From: Eledone cirrhosa
Lineage: Eukaryota; Mollusca; Cephalopoda; Octopoda; Eledonidae
DNA: 64,000 bases
Direction: 5' to 3'
Assembly (NCBI GenBank): GCA_964016885.1
Contig: OZ024744.1
Coordinates: forward strand, 117,491,912-117,555,911
Below are positions 22,405 through 33,565 of the stretch, piece by piece (position 1 is the first letter of the stretch; each line of letters starts with the position of its first letter). A model generated the notes under the pieces. It was not told the DNA's origin and made no database searches. It saw nothing but the letters and a program-made list of their open reading frames with translations. The position numbers and the translations under genes are program-made.

Positions 22405-25022
22405 ATGGCCATATTAAGAGTAGGAAGTTTAAATGTTCGCGGCCTGGGGGTCACCCTGGAAGCAGGGTCGCCTGCTCAACGACCTCAGGTCGCTGGAAAT
22501 GGATGTGATTGCCGTCAGCGAGACCTGAATTTCCGACACGCGCGTAGTAGCCCCCATTTTCGACGACTATCAGATCTTCGGATCTGTTAGCAGGCCGGGA
22601 ATGGGGGTGGAGTGGCAGTGCTGTTTTGGAAAGGATTGGATCTCGAGGTAAAGTCGATCTTCCGGGACCCGGACGGTAAGTTGGTGGTCTTGGATGTGAG
22701 CAGTAACGAAGGTGGTGCCTTTAGACTGCTGGCCGTCTACGCCCCCACAGGAGCCGGACGACCGGACTTCTTTAGGCGCCTGGAGACCTTTCTGGGTACG
22801 TCTCGCCCTTTACTGTTAGCGGGAGACTGTAATGGCATCTTAGACGCACGCTGGGATTGTGTGGGAGTAGCCGATAGGAGTGGGGCGTGCAAAAGCCTCA
22901 AGCACCTACTCAGCCAGTTCCAACTGTCTGACAGGTATCGACTAGATTTCCCCAATGTACCAGTATGGATATGGACCAACCGAATGGGGTCATCTAGATC
23001 GTATATAGACCGGATCTTCATTAAGAAATAGATAGAAATAGTGTGGGCTGCCCACTTTTTAAAACGGTCGCCTATTCAGATCACAAATTTGTGATCTGTA
23101 CGGTCGACCTAGATAAAATGCGTAGGTTAGGACCTGGAAGCTGAACATGTCATTTCCGGCACGTAAGGCTTACAGGGACCGAGTCAACAATTTAGTTAAG
23201 CAAAAGTTGACAGGGGGGGATCATCAACAACAGATGGTGGGGGGGGGGGGGGCTCTCAAAAGAGAGATTAGAGTAACTTCGATAGAGTTCAGCAAAGAAC
23301 TAGCGTTAGAGAAAAATAGAAAGGAGGGGGAGCTGGTAGATAAGTTAGACGAGGTTATTTGTAGTGGCATTGCAACTGACGTGCTAGCGGCGAGAATGGC
23401 ATTAGAGCATTTTCAATGCGAAACACGAAGGTTGCATTGTCAGAGCTAAGGCGCGTGCGCTGAGAAACTGTCTTCAGAAGCTGGATCGCTGCAATGCACA
23501 GCGGCACACGCTCGGTGGTCAAGGTTAATGGCCACCTCTCGGAACCATTTCGGCTCTCCCGATCGGTCCGTCAAGGGTGCCCTCTCTCTTTCCTTCTGTA
23601 CGTATTGACTCTCGAGCCTTTACTGCGGAAGCTGGAGTTGTTGCAAGGCATCCTGCTCGAACCGGGACGTGGAAAGGCGGTGTCGGCTTATGCAGACGAC
23701 ATCACCGTGATGGTGTCGAACACCTCAGAAATAGAGGTGGTCGGCACCTTATTGAAGGAATATGAAAGGTTGACAGGAGCCAAACTTAACCCGGAAAAGT
23801 CGGTGGGCTTGCAGCTCGAAACCTGGAGAGACAGGCCCATGCTGTCCAACAGCGTCATGGGGCGCTGTCGGACGGACCGGTAAAGTTGCTCGGGGTTTGG
23901 TTCGGACCAGACCTCCAGGTGGAAAAGAATTGGGACGAGGTAACGAGCAGAGTAGCCAGTCTCACCCAAAATGGGCTGGGAGGAAGCTATCACTGAAAGG
24001 TCGCGCAGAGATGGCGAATGCGTACATCGCGTACGTCATCTACTACCTCCTGACCGTCGTGCATTGCCTCCGTTCGCGCCTCGTCAAGTTGGAACGGCTC
24101 CTCTTCAAATTCTTGTGGAGGGACAAGTTCCGTTGGTGAGGCGGTCCATCTGCTGCCAGCACCCTCTACCCGGAGGGCTGGGCATGCCGTGGCTAATGAT
24201 GCGCAGACATGCGCAGACATGCGTTGAGGCTGCGACATCTCCAGATATTCTGCCTCAACAGTGAACAGGTGTGGTCGCCGTTTATCAGACGGGCCTTTCC
24301 GCAGCTCATTTCTTTGACTGAGCTGCAGTCCTGGGTCAAAAAGAGACCGAGACTTGGTGACTGGCATCTGGAATGTTGCCAGGCACTCACTGCCCTCTAC
24401 CAAGCGGGCAATGCGATCAGTGGAACTTCCACTCTCGAGTTCTATAGAGGATTAGTGGTGGGAAAGTGCGATGACGCACTCGGAGAAGCTTTGGGCCTCG
24501 ACGAAGTCGAACTGACCAGTCTGTACCGCAGGACTTTTGCCGGGGACGATGGACAATTTCCAGAAATCCCTCGCTTGGCAGTGCTACCGGGGGGCACTGC
24601 CGGTTCGGGATAAACTCTACAGGCACGGAAGTGCTGTCAGATGGACCTGCCCAAGATGCGCACAGAGCGACGAAACCGTTCTGCACGCACTTGTCCAATG
24701 TCCGTGCATTACTGACTTGTGGAGTTATGTCGAACAGCTACTGTCGCATGTGGAACGGATCCGGCTATCGGCCGAGTCCATAGTGAAGATCGACCCACCG
24801 CCTTCCTTAGGTCAGGAAGAGCAGGAAATTTTCCTCTGTCTGGTGGCAGTTGCGAAAGAGGTTGTATGGTGGACCAGGTTAAAAGGACTGAAGACAGACA
24901 CTTTTCTCTTCGGCCAATCCCTCATCAACTTCTTCAAGTTTCACCTGGAAAGGAAGGTGAGGGTGGAGAGAGAAGTGCTGCCCCCCAGTACATTTTCTAA
25001 AAGGTGCATGAATGTGGCGTGA
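22405..25022 (+). pseudogene. ORF2 remnant of LINE E with internal RT deletion
   Basis: Starts MAILRVGSLNVRGLG; a one-base insertion in a G run near 22,447 shifts the frame. The endonuclease is readable to a stop at about 23,029 (GDCNGILD replaces GDWNGILD; catalytic D kept). At about 23,463 the sequence jumps from the linker straight to the RT region equivalent to FRGWIAAMHS of copy C, a loss of about 780 bp that removes the RT fingers and motif A. Motif B (SVRQGCPLSFLLY), YADD (near 23,692) and the zinc finger (CPRCAQSDETVLHALVQC) remain. A G run of about 14 lies at 23,237-23,252. Not functional. Confidence 0.85.
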
Positions 25023-25327
25023 ATGGGCCTACTCTGACCATGCGCCTATAGACTAGCTAACTTGAGGAGAGGGGTGCTCTCCCTGGGTGCCCTAGAAGCG
25101 CAGGGTGGTTCAGGTATGGTGGGGTACCCAAGTCACCCCAGGGTCGTCCACCCCTATCGGGGAATTTATTTTGTTATATTTATGCATAGTTTATTTTATA
25201 TTTTTATATCTTCATTGTTAAATTAGTCTTGCCATTGTGCACTTTTGCTCGACCTTATTGTAAACCCCCACTGTCCTTGTCTTTGTATTGTCTCCTACAT
25301 GTCGGCCCTTGTGGCTAATAAATGAAA

Positions 25328-25362
<35 letters not shown>
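25023..25362 (+). other. LINE E 3' UTR and ATT tail
   Basis: Diverged 3' UTR, still with a cccctatcgggg hairpin near 25,152 that differs by one loop base from copy C. Poly(A) signal near 25,318, then about eleven ATT units. Copy F starts at once. Confidence 0.6.
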
Positions 25363-25580
25363 GGCGACCTACGTAGTAAATCGTATTATCGTGAGCTCCG
25401 CAAAGGTTTGATATTTTCAGTTGTTTAAAATTGCCATTTATGGAATATTTTTATTGTTAACTGTATATAAGTGCACACACATTGTTTTCTGAAAAGGAAA
25501 CTCAAAAAGATTGGGGCCTTGAGCCCAAAATTTAAACTTTTATAATTATCAAAAAAAAAAAAAAATTTCTTTGAAAAATC

Positions 25581-27508
25581 ATGGCCGACTCACAGCTGAA
25601 CCCAGTAGCTGAGAGCCTTCCTCACAAACTAACACCTCACACTGACACCACCATTGTAAATATTACTACGTTTGCCAACACTAAAAATATAAGCTCTAGC
25701 AATATTTTAAATTTGTCTCAGGCAGACATTCATTTCCCGCCATTACCAATGACTGCAGATGTTGAAGTTGCCACCCCACCACTACCACAGCGACAACAGA
25801 AACAAAAGAAAAAAAAATTATCTCGTGATATCGAAACGAATTCAGCCAAAATGAGCTGTACCACACCGAACACCACTGACGCCACCACCACCACAACTGA
25901 AACTAAAATTAATAATAACAAAAATAACGATAACAACAACAGCAACAATGAGAATAAGAAAACCCTGTCTTTTGCCAGAGTAGCAAAAAAGTGCGAAGCA
26001 TTCCAGGTAACTCAGGAGGAATTAGAAGAAGCCAAAAAAATGGTAAAGAAGATGGGTACAGGGTCAGCCCCCCCCCCCCCCCCACACCCCACCTAATAAA
26101 ATGGAGCATCGGCGCCTATGCACCGTGTCTTATCGGACGATTAACATAAAATCGCGCCGAGTGGAACGGGCATCCGAGTCCCAAATCCAAAAAGCTTTGG
26201 GACATGTGTGGGCAAAAAAACCCACATCAGATGTGTGCAGAAATATGGAACCGTGGACGTGTTCTTTGAAACACCACAGGAGGCCAGAGAACACTCCATG
26301 GCCCCACTAAGAAGTGACGACTTCACACTCGTCCCAAGCTATTGTGGCCAGAGACTCGTGAAGATCAGGGTCACCCACGTTCCACCGGCCATCGAAATTC
26401 TCTGGCTAAAGGCTGCCGTCCTCGCCGGCATCGAAGCCAACCCCAAAATAATCGAAATAGCGAAAGAAAAGCAGAACTGGTCCGGATCTGGGATGGAGCT
26501 CCTGATCCAAGCGGACCAAAAAAGCATTGAGGAGATCCCAGAGGTAATAGACCTCACTGACGGCAGCCTCCTCACCGTAATCGTCGAGGGCAGAGTCTAG
26601 GTGTGTCGCTTGTGGTGAAGGAACCCACCTAATGGCTTTCTGCCCTCAGGCTAAAAGGTTGAGGCCACCTCTCTTACCCACCCCAGTGACTCAACCATCA
26701 ACACCACCAGCAGCAGAAATGGCAGCAACAACAGAAGCAACTGTAACAGCAACAACCCCAGCAACAGTAGAAAAACCAACACCACCACCACCCAACGCGC
26801 CAGAACTAGCACCAGCGCCTACACCATCCACCACGCCACAACCAAAATCAACGCGTGTGGAGGATTTTCCACTCCCCAACCTATCGCAACTGGAGACAGG
26901 TTGTGACGACGAGGAGTGGGAAACGGTATCAGAAAAAAAGAAAAGAAGAAAAAGAAACCAAAAAAGAAAAAATCCCCTTCCTCCCCCCTCCAAAAACAAA
27001 ATACAGAGGGAAACAAATAAACTATCAAACAAAAAAGTTAGGACAGCTATGCCACCATCCACACCAGCATCACCAACCCCATCACCACAAACACCAATAC
27101 CATCACCATCATTAACCCCAACACCACCATCACCAACACCACAAAAGTCACCAAAAAGCGAAACAGAAACACCCACAACAAACGCAAACAAAACAAAACA
27201 ACCAAAACGATACACACTACACAGCAATAAATTTGAACAACAACCAATTATTACACTACATCCAACACAACACCAGCATCACAGAAAAAGACTACACAAC
27301 AACCCAAAAGTTCACACCACCTCCACACATACAAATCACTCGCAGCACACAGAAAACGTACATGACAGTAAAACAAAAATTCCCCAAAGACATCGGAGAC
27401 TTCCGACAAGCACTCTCCAGGAGGATTTATAAGGACATCCTTCCGGAGGAGGCCACAAGCAGTGAAAAGGATGGAGAAACCATCCTTCCTCTACGAAAAG
27501 TAAGGTAA
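25581..27508 (+). pseudogene. ORF1 remnant of LINE F
   Basis: Has a proper ATG start (MADSQLNPVAESL) that may show the family's true ORF1 start. The frame runs to 26,096, where a C run of about 16 (26,069-26,085) replaces or disrupts the region equivalent to AICKAAEKFFE. The mid-domain continues in other frames (RRVERASESQIQKALG; LVPSYCGQRLVKIRV). A stop at 26,598 just before the knuckle reflects a frameshift, since CVACGEGTHLMAFC can be read in the next frame. The Pro/Thr-rich tail follows, then the C-terminal block KFPKDIGDFRQ, RRIYKDILPEE and the stop inside GGTAAGT (about 27,504-27,510). Confidence 0.8.
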
Positions 27509-27542
27509 GTGGTCTTTCCCATCTTTTCCACTCCATTTCAAC

Positions 27543-30500
27543 ATGATCTCACTCAGAATAGGCAGCATAAATGCGCGCGGCTTGGGGTCGTCATGGAAGC
27601 AGGGCCACCTGCTCAACGACCTCAGGTCACTAAACATAGATGTAGTGGCCATCAGCGAGACCAGGATCTCCGAAGCACGGGCCTTCGCACCGATCTTCGG
27701 CGGCTACGATGTGTACGCATCTCCCAGCCGTCCTGGATCGGGGGGAGGAGTTGCTGTGCTTTTTCGGAGAGATTTGGATCTCGCCATACGGACCATCTTC
27801 CTGGACCCAGAGGGTAAGTTGGTGGTGCTGGACGTGACCAGAGGAGACGGGCAAGCTTTCAGGCTAGTGGCCGTCTATGCCCCGACAGTAGCAGAGCGGC
27901 CTGATTTCTTCCGGTGTCTGGAGACCTTTCTTGGAACGTCCCGCTCTTTAGTATTAGTGGGCGACAGGAACGGGATCTTAGATGCACGCTGGGACTGTGT
28001 GGGATTAGCGGATGGGGGAGGAGGGTGCAAGAGCCTCACCAACCTGCTCAGGTGTTTTGAACTGTCTGACAGGTACCGATTGGATTTCCCGAATGTGCCA
28101 ATGTGGTCTTGGACAAATCGCATAGGGTCATCCAGATCATATCTAGATAGAGTATTTTGTAGGGAAATAGATAGGTCTAGCATAGGCTGTCCACAATTCA
28201 AGATAGTCAGCTACACGGACCACAAATTCGTGATCTGTGTGCTTGACTTAGATAGGCTTCATAGACGAGGACCCGGCTACTGGAAGCTAAACGAGTCCTT
28301 ACCAGCGCGCAAGGACTACAGAGACCGGATTAGCGAACTAGTTAAGCAGGCGTTGACGGGTCCATCGTCAACAAAATGTGGTGGTTTGCTCTGAAAAGAG
28401 CGATTAGAATAGAGTCTATTAGGTTTAGTAAGGCTTTAGCAATAGAGAAAAATAGAGCAGAGGGAGAACTGGTTAGAAAATTAGACGAGGCGCTTAGCAA
28501 AGGCATCGCGACCGACGTACTTGCGGCGAAATAGGCCCTTAACCAATTCTTCAATGCAAAGCACGAAGGCTGCGTTGCTAGGGTGCGTGCTCTCAGACAC
28601 GAGGGGACGAAAGCCGTTCAATGGGCCCGAGTAGCGGAGGCGCGTCTTGGCAACAAAGCCACGATCCGGTCTTTGGTGGACCACGACGGGCGCATGCTAC
28701 TCGATTCCGGACAAATGTGTGAAGTCTTTCAGCGACACTTCGCACAGCTGTTCGGGGGCAGCAGCGGGCCGGATCGAGGGATGGACTTTAGTGTTTACCT
28801 CGACGGACTGCCGCGGCTCTCGGCCACTGAGGCGGAGTGTTGCGAAATGCCGATAACAGCCGCTGAAGTACGGGAGGCAATAACTGGCTGCACAAGGGGT
28901 AAATCGCCTGGTTTGGATGGTCTGCCCTATGAACTTTACGTACAGATGCCAGACTTGTTCGGAGGCCTCTTGGCGGACGTCTACTGCAACTGGCAACAGA
29001 ACGGGAGAATTCCCAGCTCTGTGAGCCGAGGAGCTGTGGCGCTGCTGAGAAAGGATCCGAACAAGGGGGATAACATACATAATTTTAGGCCCATATCTCT
29101 GCTAAACACAGAGTTCAAGATTTTGGCCAAGGTGCTAGCAAAGAGGTTGGCGCTTGTCGTTGGTGGTCTGGTGGGAGAGGCGCTGACATGCGCCATTCCC
29201 GACAGATCCATCCACGACAACCTCCACCTCATGCGATACATCGTAGAGAGGGTAGCTAGGGAACCTGGCACAGGTGGGTCCTTGATCAATTTAGATCAGT
29301 CGAAAGCTTTCGATAGGGTCGACCATCGTTACCTAGCGGCAGTCCTGAGGGCGACTGGCTTTGGGCTCGTCTTCAGAGGCTGGATCGCTGCCATGCACAG
29401 CAACATCTGCTGTGGTGAGAGTGAAGGGTCACCTTTCGGAACCGTTCAACATCATGCGCTCGGTCCGCCAAGGATGTCCCCTCTCGTCCCTCTTGTACGT
29501 ATTGACTCTCGAGCCATTACTGCACAAACTAGAGACGTTGAGGGGGGTCCCGCGCGAACTAGGATGCGGAAGATCCGTGTTAGCATATGCGGACGATGTC
29601 ACCGTAGTGGTGTCGAACGCTAAACACATCGAGGCGATCGGCACTACACTAAGAGAATACGAAGCGACGACAAGAGCAATGATCAACAAGGAAAAGTCAG
29701 TGGGCCTGCAGCTCGGCACCTGGAGAGGCAGGTCCATGCCGTCCAACAGCGTCGTCCGGCGCTGGACGGACGGACCGGTTAAATTGCTAGGGGTCTGGTT
29801 CGGTCCTGACCTCCAGACGGACAAAAACTGGGACGAGGTGACGAGTAGAGTGGCTTCTCTCACCCAGAAATGGGCAGAGAGGAAGCTATCCCTGAAAGGT
29901 CGAGCGGAAGTGGCTAACGCGTACATCGCGTCCGTCATCTACTACCGCCTGACCGTCGTACCTTGTCCTAAGCCCCGCCTGACTGCGCTGGAGCGTTTGC
30001 TCTTTCGATTTTTGTGGAAGGAACGCGCTCCGATGGTCGGGAGGACCATCTGCTGTCAACACCCGCTACGTGGAGGGCTGGGCATGCCGTGGCTGATGAT
30101 GCGCAGACACGCGCTCAGGCTACGACATCTCCACCTCTTCCTCGACGGTGATCAGGTGTGGTCGCCGTTTGCTAGACACGTCTTTACCCAGCTCGTCTCC
30201 TTGACGGAGCTGCAGTCCTGGGTCAAGCGAAGACCGAGAGGGAGCGCTTGGAGACTGGAATGTCTTCAGGCGCTCACAGCCCTCGACCAATCGGGCAATG
30301 TGATCGGGGGAAACTCCACCTTGGCGTTCTATGGGGGATTAGTGGAGGGGAAGAGCGACGACGTACTTGGGGAAACTCTAGGCGTCGATGAAAATCAACT
30401 AGCCAATCTCTTCGGAAGAACTTTCGGGCCGGGGCCTATGGACAACTTCCAGAAATCCCTGGCCTGGCACTGCTACCGAGGAGCTTTGCCAGTTCGGTGA

Positions 30501-30640
30501 TGCCCTGATTAACTTTTTCAAATTTCATTTGAAAAGGAAAATCAGGGTAGAGAGGGAATACTCTCTTCCCAGTATTTTGTTGAAAGATGAGTGAGAGAGG
30601 CAAGAATGGCCCGAGTGAATGGGCCTTCTCTGAGTATGTA
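27543..30640 (+). pseudogene. ORF2 remnant of LINE F
   Basis: Starts MISLRIGSINARGLG. Endonuclease readable but GDWNG is changed to GDRNG at about 27,964. Frame lost near 28,360 (small deletion in the SSTK region), a stop at about 28,531, and a second frameshift near 29,410 before motif B. YADD is intact near 29,587. At 30,495-30,500 the text jumps from ALPVR to the region equivalent to FGDALIDFFKF of copy C, deleting 305 bp that include the whole C-terminal zinc finger. Both original edges share TTCGG (7298-7302 and 7603-7607 in copy C), which points to a microhomology-mediated deletion. Confidence 0.85.
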
Positions 30641-31120
30641 TCTGTAAATTAAAGGTGGAACACTGGTAGAGGACACTTGCCCTAGTGGTCAGGGTCACTG
30701 TGGTCTTTTAATGGGCTTTCTCCACAAATGTCCCTCGGAAGCCCCCCACCCCACCCCACCCCCACACCACACACCACACACACACACTATTGGGGAATAT
30801 TTCATTGTCATTTTTTATTACATCCTCTGTTTTTTTTACACGCAGAAATGCCCATTTGTACCGTCCTGTATTGTCCTGTACTGTCCTTAATGTCTACTTT
30901 ATGTAAACCCTTGTGGTTAATAAAGAAAACATTATTATTATTATTATTATTATTATTATGTATAATTAGAGAAATATATATATAATGAGGAACCATACTG
31001 CTTGCGGACTTCGTAAGTTTCAGCTTGGCTAGCCTTAAGAATAATACCACCCTGGGCCTAACTAATGCCTAACAAATTCTTTAATCCGTTAAGCATGGGG
31101 CTCTATTGTATTTAAAATAA

Positions 31121-31310
31121 GCGTTTCTGCTTTGGACAGAAGGTCAACAATTTTCTGGGAGGGGAAAGTTGATTAAATAAACCCTAGTGAATTACTGGTA
31201 CTTTATTTTATCGACCCTGTAAAGTTGAATGGTAAAGCTAACCTCGGAAAGATTTGAACTCTGAACGTCAGTGTAATGATATGTTACAATGCATGCTGTG
31301 TGATGATTCC
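31121..31310 (-). mobile_element. Old tRNA-derived SINE copy, reverse orientation
   Basis: Reading the plus strand, gtttctgctttggac ... gggaggggaaagttgatt ... attactggtactttattttatcgacc ... gatttgaactc is the reverse of the SINE 3' and box B parts. It keeps an extra central block (gggagggg ... gattaaataaaccc) that the younger copies at 13,342, 45,877 and 47,391 lack, so it represents an older or longer subfamily. Confidence 0.7.
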
Positions 31311-31317
31311 ACGGGGT

Positions 31318-31496
31318 GGACTGAAAAGTTCATAGGCTGTCTATAAAGGAGTGATGCTAGTGCTGTGAAACCTTACATTAATTTCGACTGTTCTTATTAA
31401 TAACTACATTGTTTCTTTCTAGGGACTATGTTGAAAAATAAACTTCATTTGGTCATTCCATGAGAGTATCTTGGTCAGTCTATGGACTTTTCAGCT
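31318..31496. mobile_element. Possible mariner-like MITE, about 180 bp
   Basis: Ends are imperfect inverted repeats: ggactgaaaagttcatagg at the left and ctatggacttttcagc at the right. Such termini resemble mariner/irritans ends. Interior has no coding potential. No clean TA duplication could be confirmed. Confidence 0.45.
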
Positions 31497-31720
31497 TATA
31501 AACTTGTCAGCCTATCTACGTATACATATAAAAGATATCAAACCCGGGGGTTGGAAGTAACGAAATAAAGAAGGCCGCAGGCTAAAACAGGGGAAACAAC
31601 TATGTAGTTACTTAAAACTGCCATTAATTGGAACTTGTTGATTCTAACTAAACGTACGTTGGTTCGTAGGAAACTTATTACTAGTGACTCAGTGGGCAAA
31701 TATATATCTAGTTCTAAATA
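31497..31720 (+). promoter_or_regulatory. Putative upstream/5' UTR region of the SDR gene
   Basis: About 220 bp of unique-looking sequence between a MITE and the first ATG. A TATA-like catataaaagat lies at about 31,525-31,536, some 190 bp upstream of the ATG. No CpG-rich core is seen. Assignment as promoter is inference from position only. Confidence 0.3.
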
Positions 31721-31945
31721 ATGTTACATTATCTCTTGTTAGTTGCTTTAACAGTTATTAATGTGGCCAAATTTATCTTTAGCTTTTGTTGTTTTATCGC
31801 TAAAATAATTCTTATATTATTGCGAAGAGCTTTACTTCCTATAAAAATGAAATCTATAGAAGACGATGTTATACTAATTACGGGTGGCGGAAGAGGTTTA
31901 GGCCGGCAGATAGCTTTGGAATTTGCTAAACATAAACCTAAAATG
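31721..31945 (+). CDS. Short-chain dehydrogenase/reductase, exon 1 (SDR16C/RDH10-like)
   Basis: 75 codons. Residues 1-38 are strongly hydrophobic with a basic end (LLRR), as expected of the N-terminal membrane anchor of microsomal retinol/steroid dehydrogenases. Residues 50-75 start the Rossmann fold with the NAD(P)-binding motif TGGGRGLG (54-61) and ALEFAK, then HKPKM. The exon ends in phase 0 at a perfect donor (atg|gtaagt, 31,946). The first ATG was chosen because it includes the anchor; Met43 would give an anchor-less form. SDR16C members oxidise retinol or related lipid alcohols at the ER. Substrate cannot be decided from two exons. Exon 2 is 3.56 kb away. Confidence 0.8.
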
Positions 31946-32095
31946 GTAAGTCTTTCTTCCTCACTATCTGTTCAGCCATTTCCTCACTTTAATTTATCTT
32001 TACAAACTATCAACAACTTACAATCTCTCCACTACACACCCCTCTTCCCCACATTATCTTTCGGTGTGGGTTTGTTTACCAAAATAAAAGCTTCC

Positions 32096-32130
<35 letters not shown>
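32096..32130. repeat. TCTG microsatellite
   Basis: Seven to eight consecutive tctg units inside intron 1 of the SDR gene. Confidence 0.9.
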
Positions 32131-32209
32131 TATTGTTTGTGAAGTAGTGGCAGTCATCATTTCAGCCAACCATAACAATTAAGTCACTGAACCTATTATC
32201 TGTTTATAT

Positions 32210-32520
32210 GTTGGTTACTACATGTTATATGTGTGTGTGTGTCGGTTGCTACATGTGTTGCATCGTGTTATATCCCCCGTTATGTCACATGTGGTATATT
32301 TCTGTTATATCACTACATGTTATATCTCTGTTATGTCACTACATGTTATATATCTGTTATTACAGGTGGTATGTCTCTGTTATGTCACTACATGTTATAT
32401 TTTATGTTATTACATGTATATATGTTATGTCAATACATGTGGTATATCTCTGTTATGTCACTACATGTTATATCTGCTATTACATGTGATATATATGTTA
32501 TGTCAATACATGTGATAGAC
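32210..32520. repeat. Degenerate minisatellite, units of about 24-27 bp
   Basis: Irregular repeats of the words tgttatgtcactacatg and ttatatctc. Shares tacatgtggta with the next array, so the two may have a common origin. Confidence 0.75.
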
Positions 32521-32950
32521 TTTCAGTACACTGTCATTACATGTGGTAGACCTCCAGTACAGTCATTACATGTGGTAGATCTCCAATACACTGCCAATAC
32601 ATGTAGTAGATCTCCAGTACACAGTCATTACATGTGGTAGATCTCCTCCAGTACACTGCCATTACATGTGGTAGACCTCCAGTACACTCTCATTACATGT
32701 GGTAGATCTCCAGTACACTGCCATTGCATGTGGTAGACCTCCAGTACACTCATTACATGTGGTAGATCTCCAGTACACTCTCATTACGTGTGGTAGATCC
32801 CCAGTACACTGTCATTACATGTGGTAGATCTCCAGTACACTCATTACATGTGGTAGATCTCCAGTACACTCTCATTACATGTGGTAGATCCCCAGTACAC
32901 TGTCATTACATGTGGTAGATCTCCAGTACACTGCCATTGCATGTGGTACC
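32521..32950. repeat. Minisatellite, about 31-bp units
   Basis: Repeats built on cattacatgtggtagatc and tccagtacactg with small length changes (27-37 bp), about 14 units. Confidence 0.88.
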
Positions 32951-32989
32951 AGTGAGTTTATGCCTACATCACAACTATATATATAGTTG

Positions 32990-33560
32990 TGTTCCGAGGC
33001 CATAGTATCTAGAATAAGGACGGGTTGGAAGAAGTTTAGGGAGCTGCTTCCTCTGTTGACGAAGAAGGGTTTCTCCCTGGGTACGAAAGGCCGGTTGTAT
33101 GATGCCTGTGTGAGGAGCGCGATGCTGCATGGTAGTGAGACATGGGCAGCAACTGCAGAGGATATGCGACGGCTGGAGAGAAATGAGGCAAGCATGCTCC
33201 GTTGGATGTGCAGTGTAAATGTGCGTGAACGACCCAGCATAAATGTGTTGAGAGAGAAACTGTGTCTGAGAGGGATAGAATGTAGTGTACGGGAGAGGAG
33301 ACTGTGATGGTATGGACATGTGATGCGCATGGAGGATGACCAATGGGTGAAGAAGTGCCAGGAAATGCCAGTTGAAGGAAGACGTGGTAGAGGTAGACCA
33401 CGAAAAACATGGGCGGAGGTGGTGAGAACAGACCTCAGATCATTGAAGCTCACGGTGGAGATGACGAAGGACCGTGACGAGTGGAGAGATGCTGTGCTGA
33501 ATAAGACCCGTCCCACCCTTGCAAGCAGGGAAAAGCGGACGTAAAATGATGATGATGATA
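32990..33560 (+). mobile_element. RTE-like LINE 3' fragment R1 with ATG tail
   Basis: Encodes the C-terminal part after the RT: IVSRIRTGWKKFRELLP, GRLYDACVRSAMLHGSE, MLRWMC, then after a stop at about 33,307 the piece RGRGRPRKTWAEVV and DEWRDAVLNKTRPTLASR. This C-terminus is shared by seven other fragments in the window. It ends with gcggacgtaaaatgatgatg, the family's 3' terminus. Class is called RTE-like from this C-terminal pattern and the YADDL RT; a phylogeny is needed to fix the clade. Confidence 0.8.
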
Positions 33561-33565
33561 TATAT

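Larger units (their letters stand above)
13627..25362 (+). mobile_element. LINE copy E, inflated by a minisatellite in ORF1
   Basis: An older copy of the same LINE family: ORF1 (13,627-22,375) interrupted by the 7.1-kb array, ORF2 (22,405-25,022) with an internal deletion, 3' UTR with AATAAA near 25,318 and an ATT tail (25,328-25,362). It begins directly after the ATT tail of D'. Sequence is clearly more diverged from C than F is. Without the array it would be about 4.7 kb. Confidence 0.85.
25363..30957 (+). mobile_element. LINE copy F, nearly full length, recently inactivated
   Basis: 5' UTR 25,363-25,580, ORF1 25,581-27,508, ORF2 27,543-30,640 and 3' UTR with an ATT tail at 30,933-30,957. 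ORF2 is very close to copy C at the nucleotide level, whereas ORF1 upstream of the C-terminal block is clearly diverged, so the element may be a recombinant of two subfamilies. It starts directly at the tail of copy E. Confidence 0.87.

Noticed and set aside
32208..32640. Cys/Tyr-rich plus-strand frames
   Set aside because: Translation of a degenerate minisatellite in the SDR intron.
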